NCBI GenBank assembly: GCA_045594245.1 | Contig: JAZNYG010000001.1 | Span: 1-50,166, forward strand | From: UBA1189 sp045594245 | GTDB lineage: Bacteria; Bacteroidota; Bacteroidia; Bacteroidales; Bacteroidaceae | Reading direction: 5' to 3' | Length of the DNA: 50,166 nucleotides | Part shown: positions 32,060-43,400 of the stretch, one piece after another | How the letters are laid out: each line of letters opens with the position of its first letter | Position numbering within the stretch: the first letter of the stretch is position 1 | Translations under genes and position numbers: made by a program | The notes under the pieces: model-generated | Seen by the model: the letters and a program-made list of their open reading frames with translations, nothing else | What the model was told of the DNA's origin: nothing | The model's database searches: none

Positions 32060-33988
32060 ATGAAGAAAATATATTCCTATTTAAGTGAATTAGGAAAGAC
32101 AAAGGCAATCTCCCTATTGTGGGTGATTTGTTTTTGTTGTCCTAGTATTGTATGTGGCGATGATGTTAATGAAGCTGCTCCATCGTTCAAGGACCGTATT
32201 GCTGTAAAAACTAACATGGTGGATTGGCTGTTGGTGGCACCTAATGTGGCATTTGACTATGATGTGGTGAGTACGCCGTATGATAAGAAGTCAATCGGCT
32301 TCGGGATTAAATATAATTGGAATACCACACACACTTATATTCCTAAACGGGTTTATAACTTTTTGGATTTTAGACTTGATTATCGGTTTCATTGGCGTCA
32401 ACAGCCTTATGATGAACGTATGGATAATTGGGAAGTTGGCTGGCTGGAAAGTGCGAAGGGATGGGATAAACTAAAGGCTAAAATGGATTGTTTCCGCGGT
32501 TCGGATAATCCGAAAACGCATATCTCTATCTATGTGGGCCCTTATGCGTCTTTGAGTACATTCGCTATAAAACTAAGCGCAGATGATAACTCTCTTGGTC
32601 GTAGGGGAGTGGCTGCAGGTGCTGGTCTTACAGCAGGTATTGCCCTTCCTTTATATGGATATCCTAATGGGACAGCTTTGGATTTGGAATTTGGTGGAAG
32701 CTTAGGGTGGCATTTTGCAACTTATGATTTGTTTGCTGCTGATGTTGAGAATAATCGATATCAGGATCAAGGTCATGTGAATAAATTTATCTACTATCCT
32801 TTTGTTTCGGATTTACGTGTTTCGCTTGTGTATCGTTTTAAGTCCATCCGAAAACAGCATACAGAGATTGACTATGACTTGCTTGACCGTCGATGGGTTG
32901 ATCATCAAATGGCGTTGGATAGAAATGTCACAAGAGAATATAATATTGATCTAAGGGAGGAAAAAAATGCGCTAGAGAAGAAAAATGCGGAGATAAGAAA
33001 ATATAAAACAACAGTAGAAGCTGCTCCTGATTTTGACTCTACCTATTGCCTCGCATATTTGCAGCCATATGTGAATATGAAAGATGCTCCTAGAAGTTTT
33101 ACTCGCCGTGATAAGGATACCATTGCAAAGATTCATATAGATTCTATTGGTGATATTACTGATCCTTTATTAGTCGCTCTTAGGACCTATATTGATACGA
33201 TTCCTGGTATAAAAGGTAGTGATATAGATTATATCTTTGTTTCTCAGTATAATAAACTGAGTGGCGATAATTCTAAATCTAAGATGAATCGTACCGCACT
33301 TATAAGAGAAATTTACTATTCGCTTAATACGGATTATATCAATAATAGTAATAAGGGGCTTGGCGCGGGTGTACTTGCAATGGAGGCACATAGCTTAAAA
33401 GTGAATAAGCATGATAGTCGTACCCAAAGACGTGAAGTTACGGATATTAACTATGTAGATTCTATTCGTAAGGTAACAATGACTGAGAATGAAAGGACGG
33501 AGTGGCTCAATAATTTCAAGATGAAGGCGTGGGCTGATAAGAAAAAGCGCATGAACGGTGATTATGGGAATCGCCGCGTAGCTCCAGCTGCAGATGTGGA
33601 TACTATAAAAATAACGTCAACTGTTTCCGATTCACTGCAAATGGATTCACTACAAATGGATTCTCTGCGAATGGACTCTTTGCAAGTTGATTCCCTGCAA
33701 ATGGATTCTGTTGTATTGGATTCTGTCTCTGTAGATTCAGTACTAAGTACTCCTGTAGATTCTGTTCTGTTGGATTCTGTAAAGGTGTCGAATGCTTCGT
33801 CTGACTCTATTGCTTTGCATGCTGATTCATTAAATATAACGGCAGCTAATGTCAGAATTCAAATGGGGAAAAGTGATAGTATAGGCATGATGGTGGAAGT
33901 GGTTAGGAAAGAACGTTTTTCTATTGATGTCTTGTCCTGCAAAAATGATTGTTTGGCTTTGGACGAGCGAAAGTACTTTTTTAGATAA
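32060..33988 (+). CDS. DUF3575-containing envelope protein with a long Asp-Ser repeat tail
   Basis: 642 residues. A long signal region (hydrophobic 18-32, ending CPSIVCG) leads into a DUF3575 barrel-like domain (about 44-275): RIAVKTNMVDWLLVAPNVAF, then FLDFRLDYRFHW and LRVSLVYRFKS. DUF3575 proteins are found with surface fimbriae operons of Bacteroidales. A charged helix (about 290-320) and a domain I do not recognise (320-515) follow. Residues 524-558 are seven five-residue repeats of the type DS(L/V)QM, spilling into further DSV units. First gene of an AT-rich five-gene operon, 33 bases before the next. Its function is unknown; a surface-assembly scaffold is the best guess. Confidence 0.72.
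   Translation: MKKIYSYLSELGKTKAISLLWVICFCCPSIVCGDDVNEAAPSFKDRIAVKTNMVDWLLVAPNVAFDYDVVSTPYDKKSIGFGIKYNWNTTHTYIPKRVYNFLDFRLDYRFHWRQQPYDERMDNWEVGWLESAKGWDKLKAKMDCFRGSDNPKTHISIYVGPYASLSTFAIKLSADDNSLGRRGVAAGAGLTAGIALPLYGYPNGTALDLEFGGSLGWHFATYDLFAADVENNRYQDQGHVNKFIYYPFVSDLRVSLVYRFKSIRKQHTEIDYDLLDRRWVDHQMALDRNVTREYNIDLREEKNALEKKNAEIRKYKTTVEAAPDFDSTYCLAYLQPYVNMKDAPRSFTRRDKDTIAKIHIDSIGDITDPLLVALRTYIDTIPGIKGSDIDYIFVSQYNKLSGDNSKSKMNRTALIREIYYSLNTDYINNSNKGLGAGVLAMEAHSLKVNKHDSRTQRREVTDINYVDSIRKVTMTENERTEWLNNFKMKAWADKKKRMNGDYGNRRVAPAADVDTIKITSTVSDSLQMDSLQMDSLRMDSLQVDSLQMDSVVLDSVSVDSVLSTPVDSVLLDSVKVSNASSDSIALHADSLNITAANVRIQMGKSDSIGMMVEVVRKERFSIDVLSCKNDCLALDERKYFFR
33629..33733 (+). repeat. 15-bp in-frame repeats (DSLQM units)
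   Basis: Seven units of the form GATTCnCTnCAAATG in exact 15-base register encode DSLQM, DSLQM, DSLRM, DSLQV, DSLQM, DSVVL, DSVSV. The units diverge toward the 3' end. Slippage would change length by five residues without a frameshift. Confidence 0.85.
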
Positions 33989-34021
33989 CTAGGCAAATAT
34001 TTACCAAACGAATTAAGAAAA

Positions 34022-34573
34022 ATGAAGCGCACTTGCTCTTATATTATATTGATTGTGGCTTTGTCTGTATTTATTCCTCAGAAGGTATCTGCGCAGATGA
34101 TTGCTGTTAAGACAGATGTCGTTAAAGATTTGTTGATGACTCCTTCTTTGGGCATTGACCTTGTTGTAGGTGAGCGGACCACTTTAGGTGCTGAAGTCGC
34201 TTTTAATAACCAACCATGGAAGCAGGATATTAAATTGGTTAGTGTAATGCCTGAGTTCCGTTTTTGGTTTAATGGTCGTCCATTTACTAGACAATATGTT
34301 GGTTTGGTGGGAAACTTTTCTATTTACGATGTTGCTTTTGAGCATGTATATAATGGTGATGCCTTAGGTTTGGGATTATCGTTTGGTCATGCATGGACAC
34401 TGACAAAGCGTATTAGCATTGATTTTTCTGGTAGTGTAGGCGTCATTGGGTACAAGCAAATGTACCATAAGAAGGATGAACTGCTTGAAGGTAATGGAAT
34501 AGTTGCGAATTCTAGAGGACATATGCTTATGCCTATTAAATTAGGGGTGTCATTGGTGTATGTCATAAAATAA
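34022..34573 (+). CDS. DUF3575 outer-membrane protein
   Basis: 183 residues with signal peptide MKRTCSYIILIVALSVFIPQ ending before KVSAQ. The mature 158 residues are a compact DUF3575 domain: MIAVKTDVVKDLLMTPSLGI, then MPEFRFWFNGRPFTRQYVGL and SFGHAWTLTKRISIDFSGSV, with alternating strands ending LGVSLVYVIK. It is about the right size for an eight-strand barrel. Second gene of the operon, and it shares the family with the N-terminal domain of the first gene. It could be a short outer-membrane base for the larger proteins of the operon; that is inference. Confidence 0.8.
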   Translation: MKRTCSYIILIVALSVFIPQKVSAQMIAVKTDVVKDLLMTPSLGIDLVVGERTTLGAEVAFNNQPWKQDIKLVSVMPEFRFWFNGRPFTRQYVGLVGNFSIYDVAFEHVYNGDALGLGLSFGHAWTLTKRISIDFSGSVGVIGYKQMYHKKDELLEGNGIVANSRGHMLMPIKLGVSLVYVIK

Positions 34574-34600
34574 CAAATTGTAAGATAATAAAATACGACT

Positions 34601-37474
34601 ATGAACAGAAGGTTCTTTATATATTTGTTTTTTTGCTCAATCAATTTTCTTGCTTTTGCTCAAGAGACCAAGATTATTCCTGGTAAGGTCGATATGCTTG
34701 AAGAGGATATCATTACTCAATATGAAACTCTGCATAGGAAGATTCGTATTTATAGTTGTATGAGTGTTCAAGATGCAGAGCGCTATTTAGAGGAGTTTAA
34801 ATCTGGTAAAAGGACGTATGAAATTTCAGAAGCTTATTTTCGCGATAAGCAACGTTTGGATAGTGATTACAATTTTAGAATAGACGTACGTAATGGTGGC
34901 GCTATTTTGATGTTATGTGGTGATCCCATGTATAAGCCTCAAATTATGAAAGTCACTAATAATACCACTCGAGCCTTCTTTAAGTTAGAAAAGATTACAG
35001 CGACAAAGAAAGAGGGAGAATACTCTGACTGGGAAAATAAGGGATTGGAAGTTGGTAATGTGGATGTCGTTGGTAAAGGTAAAGTGGGTTCAAAGGTTAC
35101 TAACCGCTCTCAGGATATTGATGGTCTTTTGCGAATATCGCTTGATGCTTCAGAGTTTCCCTTGGATTATAGAAAGAATTCACGAGTATTGGTTCAGCCT
35201 TATTGGCTAGATGGACCGGATATGGGAGAGAATAAGGTGTTTGCTTATGCTAAGCCTGTTGTTCTTGATATGTATGAATATGATCGTACTCAGGTCCGTC
35301 GTATGAACTTTGACAAATCTAAGAATGATTCGTTGAGTGGCTACTTTGTGAATGATACTACTTTGTCAAAGATTATTGCTCGCAATGATACCCTGTTTGT
35401 TACACTAGAAGATACCGTTTCTGGATATAATCCTGATGTGTCGTATCCTTATCCTGCGCGTGTAATTATATGTGCCGATGATTATAATGAACGGTATTAT
35501 ATAGATACTATACGCCTTGATGAAGGTGAGCGTGTCACCTATATGAAGTTTTTGGACTTCAAATATGACAAGAACTTTTATTTCCCTATCGATGATTTTG
35601 AGGAAGAGCAGGTAGTGTCTCGTATGCCGTCGCCTCCTATAGAAAAACAATTGAATTTTAATGTAGGTCAGGCTACAATCAATCATAACGACACGATGAA
35701 TACGCGTCTGTTGCGTGAGCTGGAATATGAGTTTACGCATCTTTGTGACGGTGAAGGAGTTATTTTGCAGCAGATGCAAGTAACAGGTTTCGCCTCACCT
35801 GAGGGTAACTTAGCTTCCAATAAAGATTTGGCAGAGCGAAGAGCTGCTTTTGCTCTATCACTTGTGCGCAACAATTTGCCCTCACGATTTAGAGATAATA
35901 TTTGGAATCCTAAGTCTGAAGTTAGAGGTTGGGAAGAAGTTGAGAAGATGATGCGTAAAGATAGCTTGTACGCTCAAGCGGATATTGTGAAATCTATAAT
36001 TGATGACAATCCTGGAGATATAACAAAGCAGTACAATGCGATTAGAACTAGTGGTGTTTATGAACTTATAAAAGAGCGTAAGTATCTGGATAGATTACGT
36101 AGTGTGCGTTTTGATTATGTATTGTTGCAAGATCGTACCAAAAGCCCTGCTGAAATTCGTGCAGAATTTGAGGAAGGCAAAGACTCGTTGTTTAATCGTG
36201 CGCAGTATTATGTGTTGCTCTCTGATATTAAGGCGCAGAGTGAAGCTGATCCAGACAATAAAGAACTCAAGAATCTATTGGAGGATGCTAGTCGTAGAGC
36301 ATTAAAATATACTCGTTATTCAAAAGATGATAATTTTTGGGGAGCAGATACTTTGTTTCATGAAGGATATTGGCCTCTTGCTGCCTATTTATACTCTACA
36401 TGCTTGATTGATAGAGAAGTCAGTGACCCCGGGGTTTTGGCTCCTTTTATCAATATAGATAAAACTGTAGATCAGACTGGAGCAATAATCTTTAAAGAGA
36501 GTCTAGATGTCATGCGTAGAGAGGAACAACAGGAAGGTATGACTCCACGTATTTATAAGTTTACCAACAACCGTGCTATAGTGGCCAATCAGATTATCAT
36601 GCTGATGTCGAAGAGTAGTCGTAAATATAGGACTGCTCTAGGTGATTTGGTTGATTTGCTTACGCAAGGAACTGAGTTGAGTGCTTTGCCTTTGGAATAT
36701 CAACAGTTGGTAGCGTTAGCTAATTGTACTCGAGGACGTTGGATGGAAGGCCCTGACTGTACTGAGCAGGAAGCTATGGCAGTTCGCAATATTGTTAGTG
36801 GTATTTCCATAACTAACAATGTAATTATGAATATTGCTATGGCTGACTATTATAAGCAAAGTGAGCATCTTAACAGTGCTTTAAGCATGATGGATGCTCT
36901 CCCAGAAAATAGCGCCATCTCTAGTTATCTTAAGGCTATACTTGAACTGATGCGTCCTATAGAGAATAAGGCTAAAAGTGCAGAATATCTAGCTGATGCA
37001 TTTATGTTGGATCTGACAAAAATGCCTATAGCAAATAATGATGCTCAACTTATAGCTCATGATAGAACGAAGATTATCAATGCTGCGTTTGAAGGATGGA
37101 AGACGAGGACCGAATCTTTGGCAACGACTTCTGTTATGCGTCCTCTGACAGCAGAAGATTCATTGGTTATAAGTGGATATAAAGACAACAATACATGGGA
37201 AGATATGAAGTCGGACTATATGATAAGTACAGAAGATGAAAGTCATCCTTATACATGGTACAAGAAAGCTGTAAAACACGTAGTAGGTAAACAAACGATA
37301 GAAGATATTGATACTGATAGTTTGACGCTCTGCTTGAATAAGTGTATTGAGTATAATCCTGACTATATGTCAGTGATTCGTGTTGCTCAATACATTGACA
37401 ACGATGTAAAGAATTCACAAGGACGCAAATTATTTGAGGAGTATTATTTGAATGAATCGCGAAAACGAAAATGA
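34601..37474 (+). CDS. large exported protein with a central OmpA-like domain
   Basis: 957 residues with signal peptide MNRRFFIYLFFCSINFLAFA. Residues 25-345 form beta-rich domains similar in style to the DUF3868-type proteins of fimbrial operons (FRIDVRNGGAILMLCGDPMY). Residues about 350-425 look like an OmpA C-terminal (peptidoglycan-binding) domain: LNFNVGQATINHNDTMNTRL, then MQVTGFASPEGNLASNKDLA and ERRAAFALSLV. Residues 430-957 are helical, with weak repeat character and no motif I know. The TGA overlaps the ATG of the multi-barrel gene, so production of the two is coupled. It probably ties the outer-membrane assembly to the cell wall. Confidence 0.72.
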   Translation: MNRRFFIYLFFCSINFLAFAQETKIIPGKVDMLEEDIITQYETLHRKIRIYSCMSVQDAERYLEEFKSGKRTYEISEAYFRDKQRLDSDYNFRIDVRNGGAILMLCGDPMYKPQIMKVTNNTTRAFFKLEKITATKKEGEYSDWENKGLEVGNVDVVGKGKVGSKVTNRSQDIDGLLRISLDASEFPLDYRKNSRVLVQPYWLDGPDMGENKVFAYAKPVVLDMYEYDRTQVRRMNFDKSKNDSLSGYFVNDTTLSKIIARNDTLFVTLEDTVSGYNPDVSYPYPARVIICADDYNERYYIDTIRLDEGERVTYMKFLDFKYDKNFYFPIDDFEEEQVVSRMPSPPIEKQLNFNVGQATINHNDTMNTRLLRELEYEFTHLCDGEGVILQQMQVTGFASPEGNLASNKDLAERRAAFALSLVRNNLPSRFRDNIWNPKSEVRGWEEVEKMMRKDSLYAQADIVKSIIDDNPGDITKQYNAIRTSGVYELIKERKYLDRLRSVRFDYVLLQDRTKSPAEIRAEFEEGKDSLFNRAQYYVLLSDIKAQSEADPDNKELKNLLEDASRRALKYTRYSKDDNFWGADTLFHEGYWPLAAYLYSTCLIDREVSDPGVLAPFINIDKTVDQTGAIIFKESLDVMRREEQQEGMTPRIYKFTNNRAIVANQIIMLMSKSSRKYRTALGDLVDLLTQGTELSALPLEYQQLVALANCTRGRWMEGPDCTEQEAMAVRNIVSGISITNNVIMNIAMADYYKQSEHLNSALSMMDALPENSAISSYLKAILELMRPIENKAKSAEYLADAFMLDLTKMPIANNDAQLIAHDRTKIINAAFEGWKTRTESLATTSVMRPLTAEDSLVISGYKDNNTWEDMKSDYMISTEDESHPYTWYKKAVKHVVGKQTIEDIDTDSLTLCLNKCIEYNPDYMSVIRVAQYIDNDVKNSQGRKLFEEYYLNESRKRK

Positions 37475-40400
37475 GAGATAAAATTATGCAACAACAGAGG
37501 GGAGGTATATTGAAATTCTTGATAGTTTCGATATGCTTATGTACTTTCCCGTTAAGAGGATTAGCCCAAAATAATCTGACGGAGGATGATGTGCAAACAA
37601 CCGATTTCAAACCTGGGAACTTCGGCTTTAATGCTGTAGATATTACTCAGGGACGATTCCAATACAGTGATAGTATTGAGTATCGCAATAAGGGATTCTT
37701 TGACCACTTGTCATTGGGCGTATTAGGACGTTATGACCGGATTCTTAATCGTGGTATGATGGATTTCCGTCCAGCATTAAATTATGGTATATATCTATCT
37801 AAAGAGTTGAGCAAAAATCACGGATTGCGCCTTCAACTTCATACAGGTTCATATTATACTCCCAATCCTGCAGTACGATTGAATAAGTATCAAGCAGAAA
37901 TGCTTTATTCATTCAATTGGACGCGTTATTTTGGCGGATATAATCCATACAGAAACATAGAGGCTGTTACTAATATCGGTTTGGGTGGTTATTTAAGTAA
38001 TTGTCTTAATGAATCCGAGATTGGTGCTCTATTGTTGTTTGGTGCAGGTTTGCGATTCAAACTGACTCCCTTGTTCTCGCTGAACGTTGATCCGTTCGTA
38101 GCTCTTACTGACGATGGCATTGATCATTCAGGTGACCAGAACTTTCATGGATATGATATTCTATATGGAACAGATGTATCTCTTGCATATACCTTTGATA
38201 ATGAATTGTCGCTAGCACAACTTAGACAGCTTGAAACAAAGAACTATTTGGACTTTGGTATTGGCTCTCAGTTTGGACTTAACGCTAAGATCCCTTTCTG
38301 GCAATCTGCAGATCCTAAGCTTCGTTTAGGTTTTACTCGCCGTTTCCAAGGTGGAATGGGGCTCCGTCTCGCAGGAAATATCTCAGCAAACAGTTGGAAC
38401 CGTTCGCTCTATGATGCGGATAATATGCTTCCTGCATACGAGCTTCATCACAAAAGTGCTCTTTTAGGTGGTAGCCTTGATGTCATGCTGAACCCCCATA
38501 CTCTTATTACTGGCCGTGATGATCAGCGATATGAATGGAATTTACTTGCAGGTTGGGAATATGGAAAGATGATAAAGACTGGATATATTCCAGGAAAGAC
38601 CGTAAATACAACTTATGACGGTTTCTCGGCAGGTATGTTGTTCCGCTACATTTACGATGAAAATACAGCTTTCTATTTGGAACCACGCTTTACCTTTGCC
38701 AATTATGATGTTCCTTTTGAAGGGTATGTAAATCATCATAACGAAAGCTACTTCTCGGTGCTGGCTGGTATGCAGTACGGAAGCAATGAATATCGTTTCT
38801 TAGGTCGAAAGAGCCAACCTGCTCCTTTTATGCCTAATTTATCATTGTCATTGACGGGAGGACAGAATTTCTTGTTCTTAGCTGATGAAATGATGGATAA
38901 GAATAGATTAGACTTTATGGCTGGAATAGCAGGCGAAATTCTATTTACTCCCTACTCTGGACTTCGCTTATCGGCAGATTATAGTCGTTTAAACCATAAA
39001 GGTTTATATAATTATTCCTCAATAGCGAGTTCGTCTAATGGCGGAGAAATGTATAATGGACTTGCATCTGTTAATTATAACTATTTGAACTTATCTGCTG
39101 ATTATCTTTTTAGTATCAGTACTTTACTGCAAGGCTATACATATGATAGGAAGTGGGATTTCTCTTTGGCAATGGGTCCTGTGTATAGTCTTCGTTTGAG
39201 TGAGCAAGGCAACCTTGTTGATGCTGGTGAAAGCAATGATGCTATTGCTGTAGATTATAGTGGTGTCGCTACAAGTTCATTAGGTTTACAGATTGGTCTT
39301 CCTGTTGGTTACCGTTTAACTCCGCATTGGAATGTCTTCTTTGAACCCCGTGCTCGTTTTTACGCAGCAGAATTTAATAAGAATGCTCATGTAGGTGGAC
39401 TTACTCGAATCTTGAATTCGCAAGTAGGCATGAAGTATACATTGAATGATCGTTATCGTACAGTGAAACATGGTTCTGAGGATTTTACTCCAACTTTCTC
39501 GTTGCTCATGTTAGCAGGGGGTGACAAATTGATTAGTCCTTTGCTCTCAGGTGAGTCTTCGAACTTTGATTTGAGTGTTGGCCTTGGAGGTGAATACCGC
39601 TTTAGTCCCTTGTCTGGTGCGCGTCTTACATTTTTCCACAACGAACAATCTGGTAGAGCTATCAGATATAATGGCAATGGAATAGGCGATTACAGTGCCA
39701 CATATCTTGATATTGCTGCTGAGTATCTCTTTGATTTTACTAGTCTGCTCAACGGATATACTTCAGATCGTAAATGGACTGTAAATTTGGGCGCAGGTCC
39801 TGTATATACAGTTCGTCTTGCTATGGATAACTCTGAAGGTATGAGTATGGCCTCGCTGGGTAAACATGCTTGGGGTGCACAGTTGGGCTTCCCTATAACT
39901 TATTCAATTGATGAACAATGGGGGCTATCTCTAGCTCCTTATGCACGACTGTTTAGCGCAGACTATTGGGGTGAAAAGTCTATGAAAAATTCACTCTCTG
40001 TATTCATGAATACTCAATTAGGAGTAAAGTATACACTTGATGGTGAACCGGCTATTGATAAAGTTGATGCAGATGATGCTGTTGATTTTGTTGCCTTCTC
40101 ACTTGGAGCACAGTATGCTGCTAATTCTAGTTTAGCTTTTGGTAATACTGGAGGCTCGCATTTGGGAATTGGATTTGGTAAATGGTTTAATTCTACTTTG
40201 GGTATTCGCTTTGCAGGTTACTTTGGCGAGAATAGTTATACCTCTGTTAAATATGCCAATGATTATGACGTCTTACTTAAGTCGGTTCGTTTAGGAGGAC
40301 ATATCGACTTCCTCTTTAATCCATTTGCATTACAAAGCGGCTATGAGCCTTCTCGTTTCAGTGCCAATTTGCTTGCAGGGGTTGAGGCAGGATTCTCCAT

Positions 40401-43400
40401 GGATAAGAATTGGCATACTCATGTCGATAATCGCACATACAATGCCCTCGGAGCAGGTATGCAGTTCCGTTACAATACTGATGAGAACCATTCATTGTAT
40501 GTAGAGCCTCGTTATACGTTTGGTGAAGACTTGTTCTCTCTGACTGCTGGTATGGAATACGCTATGAATGAACGTAGATTCCGTTCCAAGATACATCATT
40601 TAGGTGAGTTCAGTCCTACGTTCTCATTATCATTCCTTGGTGGCCTTGATTATCTGGTCAATCCTGCAACTTTTGCTGGTTCAACTAATTTTGACATGTC
40701 TACAGGCATTGCAGGCGAATACCGTTTCAGTCCCTATTCTGGAGTTAGAATGTTGCTCAATCACAACACGATGTCTGGAACAAAATACCAGAAGGGTGCT
40801 CTTGCTGATTATAGTGCAACCTATCTGAATGTTGCTGCTGAGTATCTGTTTGATTTATCAACCTTGCTTCAAGGTTATACCTCTGACCGTAAATGGTCAA
40901 TTGGTTTGGGAGCTGGTCCTGTATTTACCACACGTTTAGCACGAGACGATTCCAAAGGTATGTCATCTACTGTTACGGGTAGAAGAGCATTCGGTGGTCA
41001 AGTTAGCATTCCTGTGACCTATGCATTCAATGAACAATGGGGCTTGTCATTAGAGCCACGTGGCCGTATGTTTGCTGCTTCATTCTCCTCTCGTGATTTG
41101 AGTGACTATCCTACCGTATTGTTAAATACGCAGATGGGTGTAAAATATACCTTTAATGATAGAACTTTGCAGGTACTTCCTGAAGATGCGGAAGATAAGG
41201 AAGGATACGACTTTGTCAGCTTTAATATAGGTTCGCAATATGAAACTGGCACCGGTCTGTCTCTTGGCTCAACTAGTGGTATTCAATTCGGTGCCGGTAT
41301 TGGTCGTTGGGTAAATTCTTTGTTGGGCTTCCGTCTTACTGGATATTTTGGTGACAATAACTACACCTCTATAAAATATGCTGATGCATATGATGTATTG
41401 CTAAAGTCTGTTCGCTTAGGTGGTCATGCTGATATTCTCTTTAATCCATTTGCATTGCAGGGTGGTTATGAAACATCTCGTTTCAGTGCCAACTTACTTG
41501 CAGGCATTGAAGCGGGATGGGCTATCGATAAGAACTGGCATACTCATGTAGATAATCGTACATACAATGCGATAGGAGCTGGTATGCAGTTGCGTTACAA
41601 TACAGATGAGAATCATTCATTGTATGTAGAGCCTCGCTATACATTCGGTGAGAATATATTCTCTTTGACTGCTGGTATGGAATATGCAATGAATGAACGT
41701 AAATTCCGCTCCAAGATTCACTATATAGGTGAGTTTAAGCCTGCATTCTCATTGTCATTCCTTGGCGGGCTTGATTATTTGGTTAACCCTGCAACTTTTG
41801 CAGGTTCAGCCAATCTTGACATGTCTACGGGCATTGCTGGCGAATATCGTTTCAGTCCCTATTCTGGAGTTAGAATGTTGCTCAATCACAACACGATGTC
41901 TGGAACAAAATACCAGCGAGGTGCTCTTGCAGACTATAGTGCAACCTATCTGAATGTTGCAGCTGAGTATCTGTTTGATTTATCAACCTTGCTTCAAGGT
42001 TATACCTCTGACCGTAAATGGTCAATTGGCTTGGGCGCAGGTCCTGTGTTTACTACGCGTTTAGCGCAAGATCATTCTAAAGATATGGTATTTGATGTCA
42101 CAGGAAAGCGTGCTTTTGGTGGTCAAGTCAGTGTTCCTGTTACCTATGCATTCAATGAACAGTGGGGCGTTTCATTAGAGCCTCGTGCCCGTATGTTTGC
42201 TGCTTCATTCTCCTCACGTGATTTGAGCGACTATCCCACTGTATTGGTAAATACTCAAATGGGTGTAAGATATACCTTTGGTGATAAGGCTTTGCTCTTT
42301 GATGATGAGGAAGACAAAAGCTATGATTTTGTAAACTTCAATATGGGTGTTCGCTATGCTGGTGGTACTAATATGTCATTCGCTTCTACTAGTGATTTTC
42401 AGTTGGGCGTTGGTGTTGGTCGATGGATGAGTCCTTCTGTTGGTGTGCGATTAGTAGGCGAAGTTGCAGCAAACAATCATCATGCGCTGCAATATAATAC
42501 AGATGCCGTTACTTATGAGAGATTGCTCAAATCGGCACGTATTAGCGGTCGCTTCGATTTCCTTATCAACCCGATAGCCATGTTGGGCATGAACGAGTAC
42601 ACCCAATGGAGTGCTAATCTGGTAGCTGGTTGGGAGGCTGGATTGAAGATGAATAAGGTGCGTCCAGAATCATATGTTGACAATCAGACGTATAATGCTT
42701 TTGCAACAGGTATACAATTGCGTTACAATACAGATGAGCATCATGCATTGTACGTAGAGCCTAGATATACCTTTGGCGAGCAATTGTTCTCTGTAACTGC
42801 AGGTATGGAGTTTGCTATGAACGAACATCGTTTCCAGTCTAAGGCTCATTATCTTGGCGAGTTTAAACCATATAAAGCGATTTCTTTCCAGGGCGGTGTA
42901 AATCATCAGTTGCGTACAGTGACCTATGCTGGTGCATCCGAGTTGGATTTCAACTTTGGCGTGTCGGGTGAGTATCATTTCTCTCCATATTCTGGAGCAC
43001 GCGCATCTGTTGACTATGCTCACATAACCAATACTACAATGCACAACCAAGATTTGATTGATTATGATTTTGGAAATGTGAATGTATCTGTAGATTATCT
43101 CTTTGATTTAAGTACTCTCTTGGCAGGATATACAAAAGAGCGTCAGATTGATGTGGCTTTAGCTATGGGACCAGTATTGAGCTCTCGCTTATCGGAGGGG
43201 TATGAATTGATGAACAAGCTCAGTAGCACATCATTGGGAGCACAGTTCTCTGTTCCTGTACAATGGCACATCAATAATAATTGGGGTATATCTTTGGAGC
43301 CTCGTGCGAGAATGTTTAGCAAGAATTATGCAAACCTCTCATATAAGGCTAATGTCGGAAAAACTACTAAGCTGATTGATGTACAACTCGGGCTTAAATA

